In this document: positions 22,918-32,433 of the stretch, piece by piece
Position numbering within the stretch: position 1 is the first letter of the stretch
Layout: the number at the start of each line of letters is the position of its first letter
NCBI GenBank assembly: GCA_964455155.1
Contig: CAYVYH010000009.1
Span: forward strand, 1 to 36,725
DNA length: 36,725 bases
Source: UBA8403 sp964455155
GTDB lineage: Bacteria; Bacteroidota; Bacteroidia; Cytophagales; Amoebophilaceae
Reading direction: 5' to 3'
Translations under genes and position numbers: made by a program
Notes under the pieces: generated by a model
Told to the model about the DNA's origin: nothing
The model's database searches: none
What the model saw: only the letters and a program-made list of their open reading frames with translations

Positions 22918-25089
22918 ATGGCGGAGACGACAACGAAGACAGTCAAAGAAATACTAAGAAGCGTCTTTGGTTATAACCAGTTTAGGGAAGGCCAGGAAGC
23001 TATTATCAGCAATGTCTTGTCAGGGAGGAACACCTTCGTCGTCATGCCTACGGGCGGGGGTAAGTCGCTTTGTTACCAGGTTCCTGCCTTGATACAAGCC
23101 GGTGTAGCTGTTGTCATCTCACCTCTGATCGCACTGATGAAGAATCAAGTGGATCGGCTTCGTGCTGTAGGGCTCAACGCTGCTTACATCAACTCCACAT
23201 TACCTAAAAAGGTTATCGATGAGGTTAGGAAGGAGGTGCTTTCTGGAGCAACAAAGCTACTCTACATGGCTCCAGAGTCACTCACAAAAAAAGAAAATCT
23301 GGCTTTTCTCCAGCAAGTCCACATTTCGTTCATAGCCGTGGATGAAGTCCACTGCATATCAGATTGGGGCCATGATTTCAGACCAGAATACAGGAATATA
23401 AAAATAGCAATCGATCAAGCGTTTGGGGTGCTGCCCATCCTGGGCCTCACTGCCACGGCTACGCCCAAAGTTCAACAAGACATTCTGAAAAATTTAGCCA
23501 TAGAAGACGCCACCTTATTCAGGTATTCTTTCAACAGAGATAACCTTTACTATGAGGTAGAGCCCAAGGTGCAAGCAGAAAAAGAACTGATCAAATTCAT
23601 CAAGGGTCATCCAAATGAGTCGGGTATCGTCTATTGCCAGAGTAGAAAAAAAGTGGAAGAGCTTGCCACATTACTCAATCTCAATGGTATCCAATCGGCT
23701 CCTTATCATGCTGGGCTAGAACCTAAAATGAGGGTACAGCACCAAGACGCCTTTCTGAGCAAGAAAGTAGAGGTTATGGTAGCAACTGTCGCTTTTGGTA
23801 TGGGTATCGACAAGCCAGATGTCCGCTTTGTCATTCATTACGATGTTCCTAGGTCGTTAGAGGGCTACTATCAAGAGACAGGAAGAGCAGGAAGGGATGG
23901 CTTAGCCAGTATCTGCTTGATGTTCTACAGTACCGAGGATATCATTAAGATAGAGAAGCTTAATAAAAGTAAGCCCTCTGCAGAACGAGAAAAATCTCAA
24001 TCGCTGCTGCGGGCAATGGAGATTTATGCGGTATCGGGTGTATGCCGAAGAAAACAGCTACTCCATTATTTTGGAGAAACATACTCCCAAAATTGTAATT
24101 ACTGCGATAACTGTCGACACCCTACCCAGACCTACTCTGGGGAGGATTTTGTCAAAATGGTTATCATGGCTGTGCAGCAAACCCAGGAACGTTTTGGCAC
24201 GGACCATATCATACACCTTTTGAGAGGCGCAGAAGATCCCTATATCAAAAGCTATCGGCATCATACGCTCTCCATTTTTGGAAAAGGAAGTGCACGAGAC
24301 AAATCCTTTTGGCAATCAGTAATCAACCAAATGTTACTACTTGCATTGTTAACCAAGGATATAGGAGATACAAGCGCTTTGAGAGTCACAAAAGCAGGGG
24401 AAATTTTTCTAGAGAAGAGTTACCCTATTCTGTTACACGAAGACAACATATACACATCCTCTGATCATGGTGAACGATCTACTGTTCTCCATAAAACATG
24501 TGATAAAACGCTGTTACGCCTCCTAGAGCAAATGAGGGAAAAGGTAGCCCAAAAAGAGGCCATCCCTGACTATGCTGTCTTTCAAGATGCTTCGCTAGAA
24601 GAAATGGCTCTAGTCTACCCTACTACCCTAGAGGATTTGGCCCAGATCAACGGTGTTAGCATGAATAAAGCAAAGAAGTTTGGGTTGTTTTTTGTGCAAC
24701 TTATCCAAGAATATGCGGAAACGAATGACATTGTTCCCACGTCAGACATTGTGGTGAAGTCTGTGGCCAGTAGATCAAAGAACAAGGTATACATCATCCA
24801 GCAAATCGACAGAAAAAAAGATTTACAGGAGATTGCAGATGCCAAGTCCTTAAGCATGGCTGCGTTGCTCAAAGAGATGGAACAGTTATGCTACGCTGGC
24901 ACCAAACTGAATGTTGACTATTACATTGATACTATCTTGTCGGCAGATCAACAGAAAGTATTATATGACTATTTTATGAAGGCAAAAACAGACAGTATCA
25001 AGCGGGCCAGTGCAGCCCTTAAAGGAATGTTTGAAGAAGGAGAACTCCGATTGATGCGTATCAAGTTTTTATCTGAAGTCGCCAATTAG
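22918..25089 (+). CDS. recQ: ATP-dependent DNA helicase RecQ
   Basis: SF2 3'-5' helicase acting in recombination and repair of stalled forks. The protein has motif 0 FGYNQFREGQEAII, Walker A VMPTGGGKSLCYQVPAL, motif II VDEVHCISDWGHDFRPEY (DEVH instead of the common DEAH), LGLTATATP, and the motif V-VI stretch VAFGMGIDKPDVRFVIHYD and YYQETGRAGRDG. The RQC zinc site is CRRKQLLHYF plus NCNYCDNC. A winged-helix region and an HRDC domain (LLRLLEQMREKVAQKEAIPD) follow, then about 90 residues of helical C-terminal extension typical of Bacteroidota RecQ. I chose ATG 22918 (723 residues), just before the family N-terminus; ATG 22903 or a TTG at 22804 overlapping rlmB are possible. Confidence 0.93.
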   Translation: MAETTTKTVKEILRSVFGYNQFREGQEAIISNVLSGRNTFVVMPTGGGKSLCYQVPALIQAGVAVVISPLIALMKNQVDRLRAVGLNAAYINSTLPKKVIDEVRKEVLSGATKLLYMAPESLTKKENLAFLQQVHISFIAVDEVHCISDWGHDFRPEYRNIKIAIDQAFGVLPILGLTATATPKVQQDILKNLAIEDATLFRYSFNRDNLYYEVEPKVQAEKELIKFIKGHPNESGIVYCQSRKKVEELATLLNLNGIQSAPYHAGLEPKMRVQHQDAFLSKKVEVMVATVAFGMGIDKPDVRFVIHYDVPRSLEGYYQETGRAGRDGLASICLMFYSTEDIIKIEKLNKSKPSAEREKSQSLLRAMEIYAVSGVCRRKQLLHYFGETYSQNCNYCDNCRHPTQTYSGEDFVKMVIMAVQQTQERFGTDHIIHLLRGAEDPYIKSYRHHTLSIFGKGSARDKSFWQSVINQMLLLALLTKDIGDTSALRVTKAGEIFLEKSYPILLHEDNIYTSSDHGERSTVLHKTCDKTLLRLLEQMREKVAQKEAIPDYAVFQDASLEEMALVYPTTLEDLAQINGVSMNKAKKFGLFFVQLIQEYAETNDIVPTSDIVVKSVASRSKNKVYIIQQIDRKKDLQEIADAKSLSMAALLKEMEQLCYAGTKLNVDYYIDTILSADQQKVLYDYFMKAKTDSIKRASAALKGMFEEGELRLMRIKFLSEVAN

Positions 25090-25684
25090 GTATGTGAGCT
25101 GATGGTCAGTGGAGCAATAGCCTTGCAGGCTTGATCTGACAGCAACAAAAGAGATATTTCGTACGACAAGAAAAACATAGAGGAGGGGTCTGGATAAGGC
25201 TGCCAGCTTCTGACTTGCGGGCAGGCTACTACCTACCGGGAACCATTCAACTTGGTCACCGCTGCTGCTCAGTAGACACGGAGCGCAGTTTGGCGTCGCC
25301 AACAGGAGAGGCTACGCGGGCTTCCATTCTTCTTCTAGAAGTACTGAAAAATTATACGTTATTTGATTTGAAAGTGGGTGAGCCTGTAAGTGGTGGTCTC
25401 TGGAGAAGAGGCTAAAAAGCGAAAAAGCACTCCATTCAGCGGCAAACGGTTAACAGTGTTCTTACCTGAGTTTGTACGCCTTAAAATGGGGGGTGAGTTA
25501 CGCGCACAGGTGTACCAGTCGGGCTGTAAGCCATGGGTACCCAGGTACCCTCTTCGAAGTAACACTCCCAGCGCAGGCACCTTATGTATGCTATCCTTGC
25601 CATGCCGAGACTATTGCAAGATTCACTAGAAAATCTTGTCGGGAAGTTTGGTGCATGGTTGAAACTTTATCTTTCAATGAGGGT
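25090..25684. other. Intergenic stretch between recQ and lnt, about 595 bases
   Basis: No gene is supported. The lnt frame is open from 25472, but the first ~70 codons are Cys/His-rich and do not resemble a protein N-terminus, so I regard them as untranslated. A compact inverted repeat GGGTACC (25535-25541) CA GGTACCC (25544-25550) stands out. The lnt promoter candidate lies at its downstream end. Forward frames at 25215-25415 and 25390-25629 look like noise. Confidence 0.45.
25647..25675 (+). promoter_or_regulatory. Putative lnt promoter (TTTG - 17 - TATCTTTC)
   Basis: TTTG at 25647-25650 is followed after 17 bases by TATCTTTC at 25668-25675, a seven-of-eight match to TAnnTTTG. Spacing is within the range reported for Flavobacterium-type promoters. 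It lies just upstream of the ATGs at 25685 and 25694 and overlaps the earlier in-frame ATG at 25655, arguing against that one. Confidence 0.4.
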
Positions 25685-27352
25685 ATGTTAAAAATGATTC
25701 AGCGCCACCGGCATTACCCGATCTTCCTATCACTTCTGAGTGGCGTATTTTTTTGGCTTTCTTGGCCTCCTCACCGCTTAGCGCCCCTTTTATTGGTAGC
25801 CTTTGTACCGCTGTTACTCATACTAAGACATGTTGAAAAGCATCGATACCAACGTCCTTATTGGACTTTCTACCAGTACGCCTACTGGACTCTCTTCTTG
25901 TGGAACTTAACTACTACTTGGTGGGTAGCGTATTCTACCATAGCAGGAGCGGTATTTATGCTCTTTTGCAATACTTTTTGCATGAGCTTGCCGCTGCCAT
26001 TATTTCAATTTACCACCCGGCATCTTGGAAAAAGTGTAGGCTATGTTGCCTTACTCGCTTATTGGGTCAGCATGGAGCACGTGCATCTTCGATGGGAACT
26101 TTCTTTTCCATGGCTTAACCTTGGCAATGGGTTTGCTTGCTGGCCTGAGTGGGTGCAGTGGTACGCATACACTGGTGCTTTAGGAGGAACTGTTTGGATA
26201 CTTATCACCAACTTACTGCTCTTTCACTGCATATCTAGCAAAAAAACGACAACACAATTTCGGCTTGGATGCATAGCTGGCTTTTGGATCGTGCTCCCTA
26301 TGCTGATCAGTTACTACACGTATTGGAATTATGAAGAACAAGGCAAAGAAGTAGAAGTAGTCGTTATGCAACCCAATATCAATCCATATACGGGCGAATT
26401 TGTGGATATGGGCGCAACATTTTCTGCACAAGAGCGAGTAGCACGGTTTATTACACTTTCTGAAATGCAGCTCTCCGAGGAAACACAATTCCTAGTCTGG
26501 CCCGAAGTGGCCATCGATGGCCTATTTGACGAACAGCTGATGAATGAGTATTCGCTCATTGATCAGTTGGTAAATTTTAAGCGGTTGCATCCTCAACTAT
26601 CTCTGCTGGTGGGGCTTAACTCTCTGGTAGGTTACGGCAATGAAAAGGTTACAAAAACCGCACGGTTTAGTCATAAATATGGTTACTACGATATTTTTAA
26701 CACTGCACTTTTTGTGGGTGACCAAGGTACGCTAGCTACCTACCACAAGTCTAAACTTGTGCCCGGTGTAGAGCTTGTGCCATACCTCTACCACTTGGAA
26801 GTTCCTAAGAAGCTAGTACCTGACGCCCACGGCAGACTCAGCTCGCTGGGCATACAAGACCGCCCTAGTGTATTTTTTAACCAAAGGGGTACAGGCATTG
26901 CCCCGGTTATATGTTATGAATCTGTCTATGGTGATTACTTGGCCGATTTTATTCGCATGGGCGCTTCCCTAATCTTCTCTATGACTGTTGATGGCTGGTG
27001 GAAAGATACACCAGGCCACCAACAGCATTTCCATTATACCCGACTCAGGGCTGTTGAGAGTAGGAGAAGTGTCGCTAGATCTGCGCTTAAAGGTATATCG
27101 GCATTTATCAACCAGCGGGGAGACATTTTACAAGCTGCTCAGTATCAGGACCAAGCTGCCATGAGGTCTACATTGCGAGCAAATTCAGCGCTTACCTTTT
27201 ACGTTCAGCACAACAACTACATAGCTAGCACGATGCTTTGGACCTCTTTATTGTTGATCATAGGTGCCATGCTCAGCAAAGTACTCGCCAGATATACTAG
27301 GAAGGAAGGGTATCATGTTTACAACACCAAAGACAAGCATGGCCCTAGATAA
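25685..27352 (+). CDS. lnt: Apolipoprotein N-acyltransferase Lnt
   Basis: Lnt transfers a third acyl chain from phospholipid to the N-terminal Cys of lipoproteins at the inner membrane. The N-terminal ~200 residues contain about six to seven hydrophobic segments. The following nitrilase-like (CN_hydrolase) domain carries the triad: Glu in FLVWPEVAID, Lys in TYHKSKLVPGVELVPY, and Cys in APVICYESVYGDYLADF (Glu271, Lys352 and Cys407 counted from the ATG at 25694). A last hydrophobic segment (TMLWTSLLLIIGAMLSKVLA) anchors the C-terminus. Start 25685 follows GAGGGT and gives 555 residues; 25694 gives 552. The end overlaps recX by 38 bases. Its presence fits the three lipoproteins predicted in this window. 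Confidence 0.9.
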   Translation: MLKMIQRHRHYPIFLSLLSGVFFWLSWPPHRLAPLLLVAFVPLLLILRHVEKHRYQRPYWTFYQYAYWTLFLWNLTTTWWVAYSTIAGAVFMLFCNTFCMSLPLPLFQFTTRHLGKSVGYVALLAYWVSMEHVHLRWELSFPWLNLGNGFACWPEWVQWYAYTGALGGTVWILITNLLLFHCISSKKTTTQFRLGCIAGFWIVLPMLISYYTYWNYEEQGKEVEVVVMQPNINPYTGEFVDMGATFSAQERVARFITLSEMQLSEETQFLVWPEVAIDGLFDEQLMNEYSLIDQLVNFKRLHPQLSLLVGLNSLVGYGNEKVTKTARFSHKYGYYDIFNTALFVGDQGTLATYHKSKLVPGVELVPYLYHLEVPKKLVPDAHGRLSSLGIQDRPSVFFNQRGTGIAPVICYESVYGDYLADFIRMGASLIFSMTVDGWWKDTPGHQQHFHYTRLRAVESRRSVARSALKGISAFINQRGDILQAAQYQDQAAMRSTLRANSALTFYVQHNNYIASTMLWTSLLLIIGAMLSKVLARYTRKEGYHVYNTKDKHGPR

Positions 27353-27806
27353 GTCAGATGCCGTCTATCAAAAAGCTATGCGTTATTGTGGCTATCAGGA
27401 GCGCACAGTAAAAGAGGTGCAAGAGAAGCTTCGTGGGTGGGGAGTAGCGGGCAAGAACGAAGCACATATCATCCAGGCATTGAAAGAAGATCGGTTTCTT
27501 GATGAAGGGCGTTATATAGCAGCATTCATCAGGGGTAAGTTCTTAGGCAAGAAGTGGGGCAAAGAAAAACTGGCAGCGGTCCTTACTAGCAAGGGCTTGG
27601 ACCAAGTTCTAGTGCGGCAAGGACTTGCTACGATAGAGGACGCTGATTACTTACAGCGTCTACGTGATGTAGCCGAACGTAGAAGCGCATCGCTTGCTGA
27701 GGCAAGTTCCACAGAAGCGAGGCGGAAGTTGATGAATTATTTGTTTCAAAAAGGATATGAGTTTGATTTAGTCATGCAAATAGTCCAAGAAATTATCGTA
27801 CCATAA
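27315..27806 (+). CDS. recX: Regulatory protein RecX
   Basis: RecX binds RecA filaments and modulates recombination. The 163-residue protein is made of three-helix repeats; family motifs are AVYQKAMRYCGYQERTVKEV near the start, the DRFLDEGRYIAAFIRGKF segment, GKEKLAAVLTSKGLDQVLV, and the C-terminal RKLMNYLFQKGYEFDLVMQI. Start 27315 is preceded by AGGAAGGG, giving a good ribosome binding site; ATG 27339 is the alternative. The gene overlaps the end of lnt by 38 bases, so it depends on translation coupled to lnt. RadA follows after five bases. The recA gene is not in the window. Confidence 0.88.
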   Translation: MFTTPKTSMALDKSDAVYQKAMRYCGYQERTVKEVQEKLRGWGVAGKNEAHIIQALKEDRFLDEGRYIAAFIRGKFLGKKWGKEKLAAVLTSKGLDQVLVRQGLATIEDADYLQRLRDVAERRSASLAEASSTEARRKLMNYLFQKGYEFDLVMQIVQEIIVP

Positions 27807-27811
27807 CGCCG

Positions 27812-29191
27812 TTGGAAAAAATAAAATTTACTTTTCGCTGTCAGCATTGCGGTGCACAGTATCCCAAGTGGCAGGGAAGATGTGCTGCCTGTCAGCAGTG
27901 GAATTCCATCCTTGGAGAGTCAGTGCCTTCTAGGCAACTGCAAGCTGCGCCTTGGTATGCTGAGGGGGTGGTGCGGGCTGCTACTCCTAACAAGCCCAAA
28001 CTGCTACAGGATGTCATATATCAAGCTGAGAATAGGATTCTGTGTCCAGACAAGGAGTTTAGTCGTGTATTGGGTGGAGGCATCGTGCCAGGATCTTTGG
28101 TACTTATTGGAGGTGAACCGGGTATTGGTAAGTCCACCCTGCTGCTGCAAATTGCTTTAACACTTCCACTAGAAAAAGTACTGTATGTTTCGGGAGAAGA
28201 GAGCGAAGCACAAATTAAAATGCGTGCAGTACGGATGGGATGCCGGTCAGAAAGCTGCTATGTGTTGAACGAAACTTCCTTACAAAGCATCTTTCAACAG
28301 ATAGGCCAGCTCCAGCCTTCTCTACTCATTATTGACTCTATCCAAACACTGCACGCGCAGCACATCGAAGCCGCCGCAGGCAGTGTGGTACAAGTGAGAG
28401 ATTGTACTGCTTCACTGCTGCGCTACGCCAAGTCTACCGGTACGCCCGTTTTCCTCATCGGACACATTACCAAAGAAGGCAACCTAGCAGGACCCAAGGT
28501 CTTGGAGCATATGGTAGACACCGTCTTGCAATTTGAAGGAGACCGCCACTTAGCTTACCGCATTGTGAGGACGATCAAAAATCGTTTCGGTGCCACTGCG
28601 GAGCTTGGCATCTATGAAATGTGTCACGATGGTTTGCGCGAAGTTACTAATCCCTCTGAGCTACTCATTGCACAGCGGGAGCAAGGTCTAAGTGGTATGG
28701 CCATTGGTGCTTCTTTAGAAGGAAACCGCTCATTACTCATCGAGCTACAAGCGTTGGTCAGCCCTGCTACCTATGGCACTGCACAACGTAGTACCACAGG
28801 TTTTGACACCAAGCGTTTGAATATGCTTCTAGCTGTACTGGAAAAGAAAGTGGGCTTGCGCCTAGGTGCGCAAGATGTGTTCTTGAACATAGCAGGCGGG
28901 CTTAGCGTAGAAGACCCTGCCTTGGACCTGGCCGTGTGTGTTGCGTTGGCGTCTTCCTTGCAAGACCAAGCTCTCCCCCAGCACTACTGCTTTGCTGCAG
29001 AAGTGGGGTTGGGTGGGGAAATCAGAGGTGTTAATCGGGTTGAGCAACGCATTGCCGAAGCAGCTAAATTGGGGTTTCAAGTGATTTTTATTTCCCAACA
29101 CAACCAGAAGAGCTTATCTGGGCAAGGCTTCAAGATTGACATTCAACCTATGACTAGGATAGACGAGATACTTACTGCTCTGTTTCGTTAG
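27812..29191 (+). CDS. radA: DNA repair protein RadA (Sms), TTG start
   Basis: RadA is a RecA-like ATPase that promotes branch migration and processing of recombination intermediates. The 459-residue protein has the N-terminal zinc finger with Cys10, Cys13, Cys24 and Cys27 (FRCQHCGAQYPKWQGRC then AACQQW), Walker A LIGGEPGIGKSTLLLQIA, Walker B SLLIIDSIQTL, the RadA-specific KNRFG motif (about residues 256-260), and a C-terminal Lon-like domain (FLNIAGGLSVEDPALDLAV, EVGLGGEIRGV). The start is a TTG at 27812, supported because it gives the usual very short N-terminus before the zinc finger and lies five bases after the recX stop. All catalytic motifs look intact. It is convergent with lipB, with a 46-base gap. 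Confidence 0.94.
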   Translation: MEKIKFTFRCQHCGAQYPKWQGRCAACQQWNSILGESVPSRQLQAAPWYAEGVVRAATPNKPKLLQDVIYQAENRILCPDKEFSRVLGGGIVPGSLVLIGGEPGIGKSTLLLQIALTLPLEKVLYVSGEESEAQIKMRAVRMGCRSESCYVLNETSLQSIFQQIGQLQPSLLIIDSIQTLHAQHIEAAAGSVVQVRDCTASLLRYAKSTGTPVFLIGHITKEGNLAGPKVLEHMVDTVLQFEGDRHLAYRIVRTIKNRFGATAELGIYEMCHDGLREVTNPSELLIAQREQGLSGMAIGASLEGNRSLLIELQALVSPATYGTAQRSTTGFDTKRLNMLLAVLEKKVGLRLGAQDVFLNIAGGLSVEDPALDLAVCVALASSLQDQALPQHYCFAAEVGLGGEIRGVNRVEQRIAEAAKLGFQVIFISQHNQKSLSGQGFKIDIQPMTRIDEILTALFR

Positions 29192-29237
29192 ATAGGGTTA
29201 CGTGGAGGATGTATTCCTCGGTCAAGTAAGACTAATA

Positions 29238-29957
29238 CTAGTCGCTCACCCGCTCCATCCCAAACAGATGTACTATGTGCTGTTCCAACTTTTGTGCAAT
29301 GGTCTGTAGATCTTGTTTTGTGCCCAGTACCGCGGCCATAGAAGTCACTTTTTTATCTTGGATGCCGCAAGGAATAATTTGATCGAAATAGCACAAATCC
29401 GTATTGACATTGAGAGCAAGGCCATGCATTGTCACCCAGCGGCTGGTCCTGACTCCTAATGCGCAGATCTTTCGTGCCCTTGTGCTGTCTTCATGATCTA
29501 ACCACACCCCGGTTAGTCCTTGAATCCTTCCTCCCCAGAGGCCAAAATCCTTGAGGGTTGCCATTACTGCCTCTTCTAAGAGTCTCAAGTAGCGATGTAT
29601 GTCCATGAAAAAATTCTCCAAATCTAAAATAGGATAGACGACAAGCTGGCCAGGGCCATGGTAGGTGATGTCTCCGCCGCGGTTGGTACGATAAAAAGAG
29701 ACTCCTTGGACTTGCAGCGCAGCCTCGCTGGCTAGCAGATGGGTGTCAAGACCGTTTCTTCCCAGTGTGTACACGTGTGGGTGTTCACAAAAAAGAAGGT
29801 ATCCAGGCGTAGGCGTTTGATGGGACGCGTGTAGCTTTTTATTTTCTAGCTTGATGGCGACAATCTCACGGAACAAAGTCTCTTGTATGGTCCACGCGGT
29901 TTGATATGCCAAACACCCTAGTGTTTTGATGGAGACTTGCTTATTCTGGCTACGCAT
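29238..29957 (-). CDS. lipB: Octanoyltransferase LipB
   Basis: LipB moves octanoate from acyl carrier protein to lipoyl domains of 2-oxoacid dehydrogenases and the glycine cleavage system; LipA then inserts sulfur. The 239-residue protein has GYLLFCEHPHVYTLGRNG, the NRGGDITYHGPGQLVVYPIL signature, the catalytic Lys163 in ARKICALGVRTSRWVTMHG and the acyl-accepting Cys197 in IIPCGIQDKKVTSM. The Lys-Cys spacing of 34 residues equals that of characterised LipB enzymes. LipA is not in the window. The gene converges with radA; upstream lies a 277-base gap before yraN on the other strand in which I recognise nothing. Confidence 0.93.
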   Translation of the reverse strand: MRSQNKQVSIKTLGCLAYQTAWTIQETLFREIVAIKLENKKLHASHQTPTPGYLLFCEHPHVYTLGRNGLDTHLLASEAALQVQGVSFYRTNRGGDITYHGPGQLVVYPILDLENFFMDIHRYLRLLEEAVMATLKDFGLWGGRIQGLTGVWLDHEDSTRARKICALGVRTSRWVTMHGLALNVNTDLCYFDQIIPCGIQDKKVTSMAAVLGTKQDLQTIAQKLEQHIVHLFGMERVSD

Positions 29958-30234
29958 ACGCGCAAGATAAATAGTAAGGAGTTTACGGGAGTGCTGGTGT
30001 CTGCGCGAACAACGCAGGCAGTCTGAATACCGCTTTCCTCATCCATTATGTCATACATTCGCCGCAATGATTGGCGAGAGAAGGGTCTTTATTTGTAGAT
30101 GGGTCACATAGAAAAGAGGGTTTTATCAGCGAGGAGAAGGTTGCCGCTGGCGGCAAACCCAGTAGAAGGTACGGACGCTTGTTAAGAGGCAACTCATTCC
30201 TAAATTCCTGTTTCACAGCTAAAAGCATGCTTGT

Positions 30235-30591
30235 ATGCAAGTATCGTCTCAGCAACTCGGGAAGTCGGCAGAAAATTTGGCAGCAAGCTACTTTAAAGAG
30301 CAAGGATTCAGCATTATAGCCCGTAACTACCGCTACCAACGTGCAGAAATTGATATCATTGTCCGGAAAAATCAACTTCTTGTATTTGTGGAAGTTAAAG
30401 CCAGGCGTAACAACCAGTTTGGATACCCGGAAGTGTTTGTAACACCCAGGCAACAAGTCTTAATACGTACAGCAGCAGAACACTATATCTTCACGCATGA
30501 CTGGTGCCATGCTCTCCGGTTCGATATTATTGCTATACTGCAGTGCAACAATAACCAAGTACAGTTGACTCATTTTGAGGATGCTTTCTAG
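30235..30591 (+). CDS. YraN/UPF0102 family putative endonuclease-like protein
   Basis: Small cytosolic protein of 118 residues with the UPF0102 layout: GKSAENLAASYFKEQGFSII, NYRYQRAEIDIIVRKNQLLV, then FVEVKARRNNQFG. The E-(I)D...EVK pattern is the PD-(D/E)xK nuclease core, so a DNA-binding or nicking role is plausible, yet members lack an established function. Length is normal. It has no clear ribosome binding site. The next 660 bases before prfA lack a gene. Confidence 0.88.
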   Translation: MQVSSQQLGKSAENLAASYFKEQGFSIIARNYRYQRAEIDIIVRKNQLLVFVEVKARRNNQFGYPEVFVTPRQQVLIRTAAEHYIFTHDWCHALRFDIIAILQCNNNQVQLTHFEDAF

Positions 30592-30757
30592 CGATCGCTG
30601 TCGCTCTTCACTTCCATACATGAACAACGTCAGATTCGTACCCCCCTCACAGCCAAGGTTATGCCCACACCAGGCTGTCATGTCATCAGCATTTTTCGGA
30701 CTCGTTATAAGCCAATAGACGAGGATACTGGCCCCTTTCTCCTAGCTGACTTTCCCT

Positions 30758-30771
30758 AGGCGTTAACGCCT
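30758..30771. repeat. Perfect 14-bp palindrome AGGCGTTAACGCCT
   Basis: Self-complementary 14-mer in the yraN-prfA gap. It could be a site for a dimeric regulator, but no neighbouring regulator gene supports that, and a single copy is seen. Confidence 0.4.
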
Positions 30772-31223
30772 GTGGTATACGTTGCTGGTAGGCCATTCGA
30801 GATGCTTCTAATACCTATCTCGCCTGCATACCGTATAGCGACGCAACAGCGGGATGACCTTAGTAGTTAACGCAAACGTAGTGTGTATGGATTAGAGCCC
30901 GCTTCTCCGCGAAGGCTGCGTGTCGTATAGGGTGCAACGAGCGTTTGGGCTACCAAAAAGACTACAAAAAATCGTATGCGTAACGCTTCAAACTAATGAT
31001 GATCCAGTATGCACAATGACGCACTGACCATACCGACACATTCTTTTCGTACCATGTCACAGTAGCTACCCTGAGTTGTTACACGCACGTGCTACGTCTG
31101 TGTGTATTAGAAGCAATGATACCACGTGCAAAAGTACGTAAAACCATACCACGCGAACATGCTAAGCGACCGCCTCTAGCTTGCTAGCACGGTATCGGTG
31201 GGAGGTATGGTCAATTATTTCTC

Positions 31224-31231
31224 TATTTTTG
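31224..31231 (+). promoter_or_regulatory. -7 promoter element for prfA (TATTTTTG)
   Basis: Exact TAnnTTTG match ending 20 bases before the prfA ATG. The surrounding 13-mer CTATTTTTGGTTG (31223-31235) also occurs at 9549-9561. No convincing -33 TTTG is seen at the expected distance. Confidence 0.5.
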
Positions 31232-31251
31232 GTTGGTAAACCGACCCCAAG

Positions 31252-32319
31252 ATGATCGACAAGTTAGAAGCTATTAAGGAAAGATTTCAAGAAGTTGCAA
31301 CGCTGCTTGCACAACCCAGTGTCATGGCTGATAGGAAGCAGCATACAACCCTGAGCAAAGAGTACAAAGATTTATCCAAGATTGTTCGTGTCTATGACCA
31401 GTACCGCAAGGTCCTGTCTGATACAGAGAGTGCTAAGGAAGTCTTGAACATAGAGAGAGATGCCGCATTTAGGGATATGGCCAGAGAGGAGTTAGAGAGC
31501 TTGGGAAAGCAAAAACAGGCATTAGAAGAGCATATCAAGATGCTACTGATTCCCAAAGATCCTAATGACAGCAAAAATATCATCCTAGAAATTAGGGCAG
31601 GGACTGGCGGGGATGAGGCGGCCATCTTTGCGGGCGACTTGTTCAGGGTGTACAAACGCTTTGCAGAGAAAATGCATTGGAACCTGCAGTTGCTTGACAC
31701 CACCGAAGGGGCGGCAGGAGGCTATAAAGAGATTGTCTGCACCATTGCCGGAGAGTCGGTATATGGGATGATGAAGTATGAATCTGGTGTGCATCGAGTA
31801 CAGCGTGTGCCTGCTACAGAAACACAGGGCCGCATACACACTTCGGCCGCCAGTGTGGTGGTGCTGCCTGAGATGGGCGAGGTGGAAGTGGATATCGATA
31901 TGAACGATGTGCGCAAAGATACTTTTTGTTCCTCAGGTCCCGGCGGCCAGTCGGTCAACACCACTTACTCTGCCATCAGACTTACCCACCTCCCCACTGG
32001 CATTGTGGTGTCTTGTCAAGACGGCAAGTCACAACTCAAGAACCTAGAGAAAGCCTTGAAAGTACTGAGAGCAAGGCTATACGAGCGTGAACTCAAAAAA
32101 CAAAAGGAAGAGGTAGGAGCAGAAAGAAAGTCTATGGTAAAAAGTGGCGACCGGTCTGATAAAATTCGTACCTACAACTATCCCCAGGGGCGTATTACGG
32201 ATCATCGTATTGGCTACACGGTACACAATCTTCCCGCCGTGATGGATGGGGAAATAGGACATATCATAGACGCTTTAAGGATTGCTGACAATGCCGAGAA
32301 GCTACAAGAAGGGCAATAA
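31252..32319 (+). CDS. prfA: Peptide chain release factor 1 (RF1)
   Basis: RF1 recognises UAA and UAG stop codons and triggers peptide release. The 355-residue protein has the RF1 codon-recognition tripeptide PAT (residues 187-189, in VQRVPATETQGRIHTS) and the catalytic GGQ (residues 231-233, in SSGPGGQSVNTTYSAIRLTH). The PAT tripeptide separates it from RF2, which has SPF. The C-terminal RSDKIRTYNYPQGRITDHRI is typical. Length is normal. The Gln of GGQ is the substrate of the PrmC methyltransferase encoded at 34963-35874. It converges with the BT_3928-like gene with a 268-base gap. Confidence 0.97.
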   Translation: MIDKLEAIKERFQEVATLLAQPSVMADRKQHTTLSKEYKDLSKIVRVYDQYRKVLSDTESAKEVLNIERDAAFRDMAREELESLGKQKQALEEHIKMLLIPKDPNDSKNIILEIRAGTGGDEAAIFAGDLFRVYKRFAEKMHWNLQLLDTTEGAAGGYKEIVCTIAGESVYGMMKYESGVHRVQRVPATETQGRIHTSAASVVVLPEMGEVEVDIDMNDVRKDTFCSSGPGGQSVNTTYSAIRLTHLPTGIVVSCQDGKSQLKNLEKALKVLRARLYERELKKQKEEVGAERKSMVKSGDRSDKIRTYNYPQGRITDHRIGYTVHNLPAVMDGEIGHIIDALRIADNAEKLQEGQ

Positions 32320-32433
32320 CTTCTTCTCTTAAATCTGTAGTATCTAGATACAAAGAGACATTGCCACCCACTAGCTTTCGTTGTTCTGGTTATAGGCTTT
32401 ACTCCATGTGGGCGACTGTGTGTTTATTCATCT

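Larger units (their letters stand above)
30592..31251. other. Gene-free stretch between yraN and prfA, 660 bases
   Basis: I see no coding region, and I could not match it to tmRNA, SRP RNA, 6S RNA or RNase P RNA by eye. It contains the perfect palindrome AGGCGTTAACGCCT at 30758-30771 and ends with the prfA -7 box at 31224-31231. Confidence 0.5.

Noticed and set aside
25472..25684. 70-residue N-terminal extension of Lnt
   Set aside because: Cys/His-rich noise upstream of a promoter-like element; the membrane domain starts after 25694.
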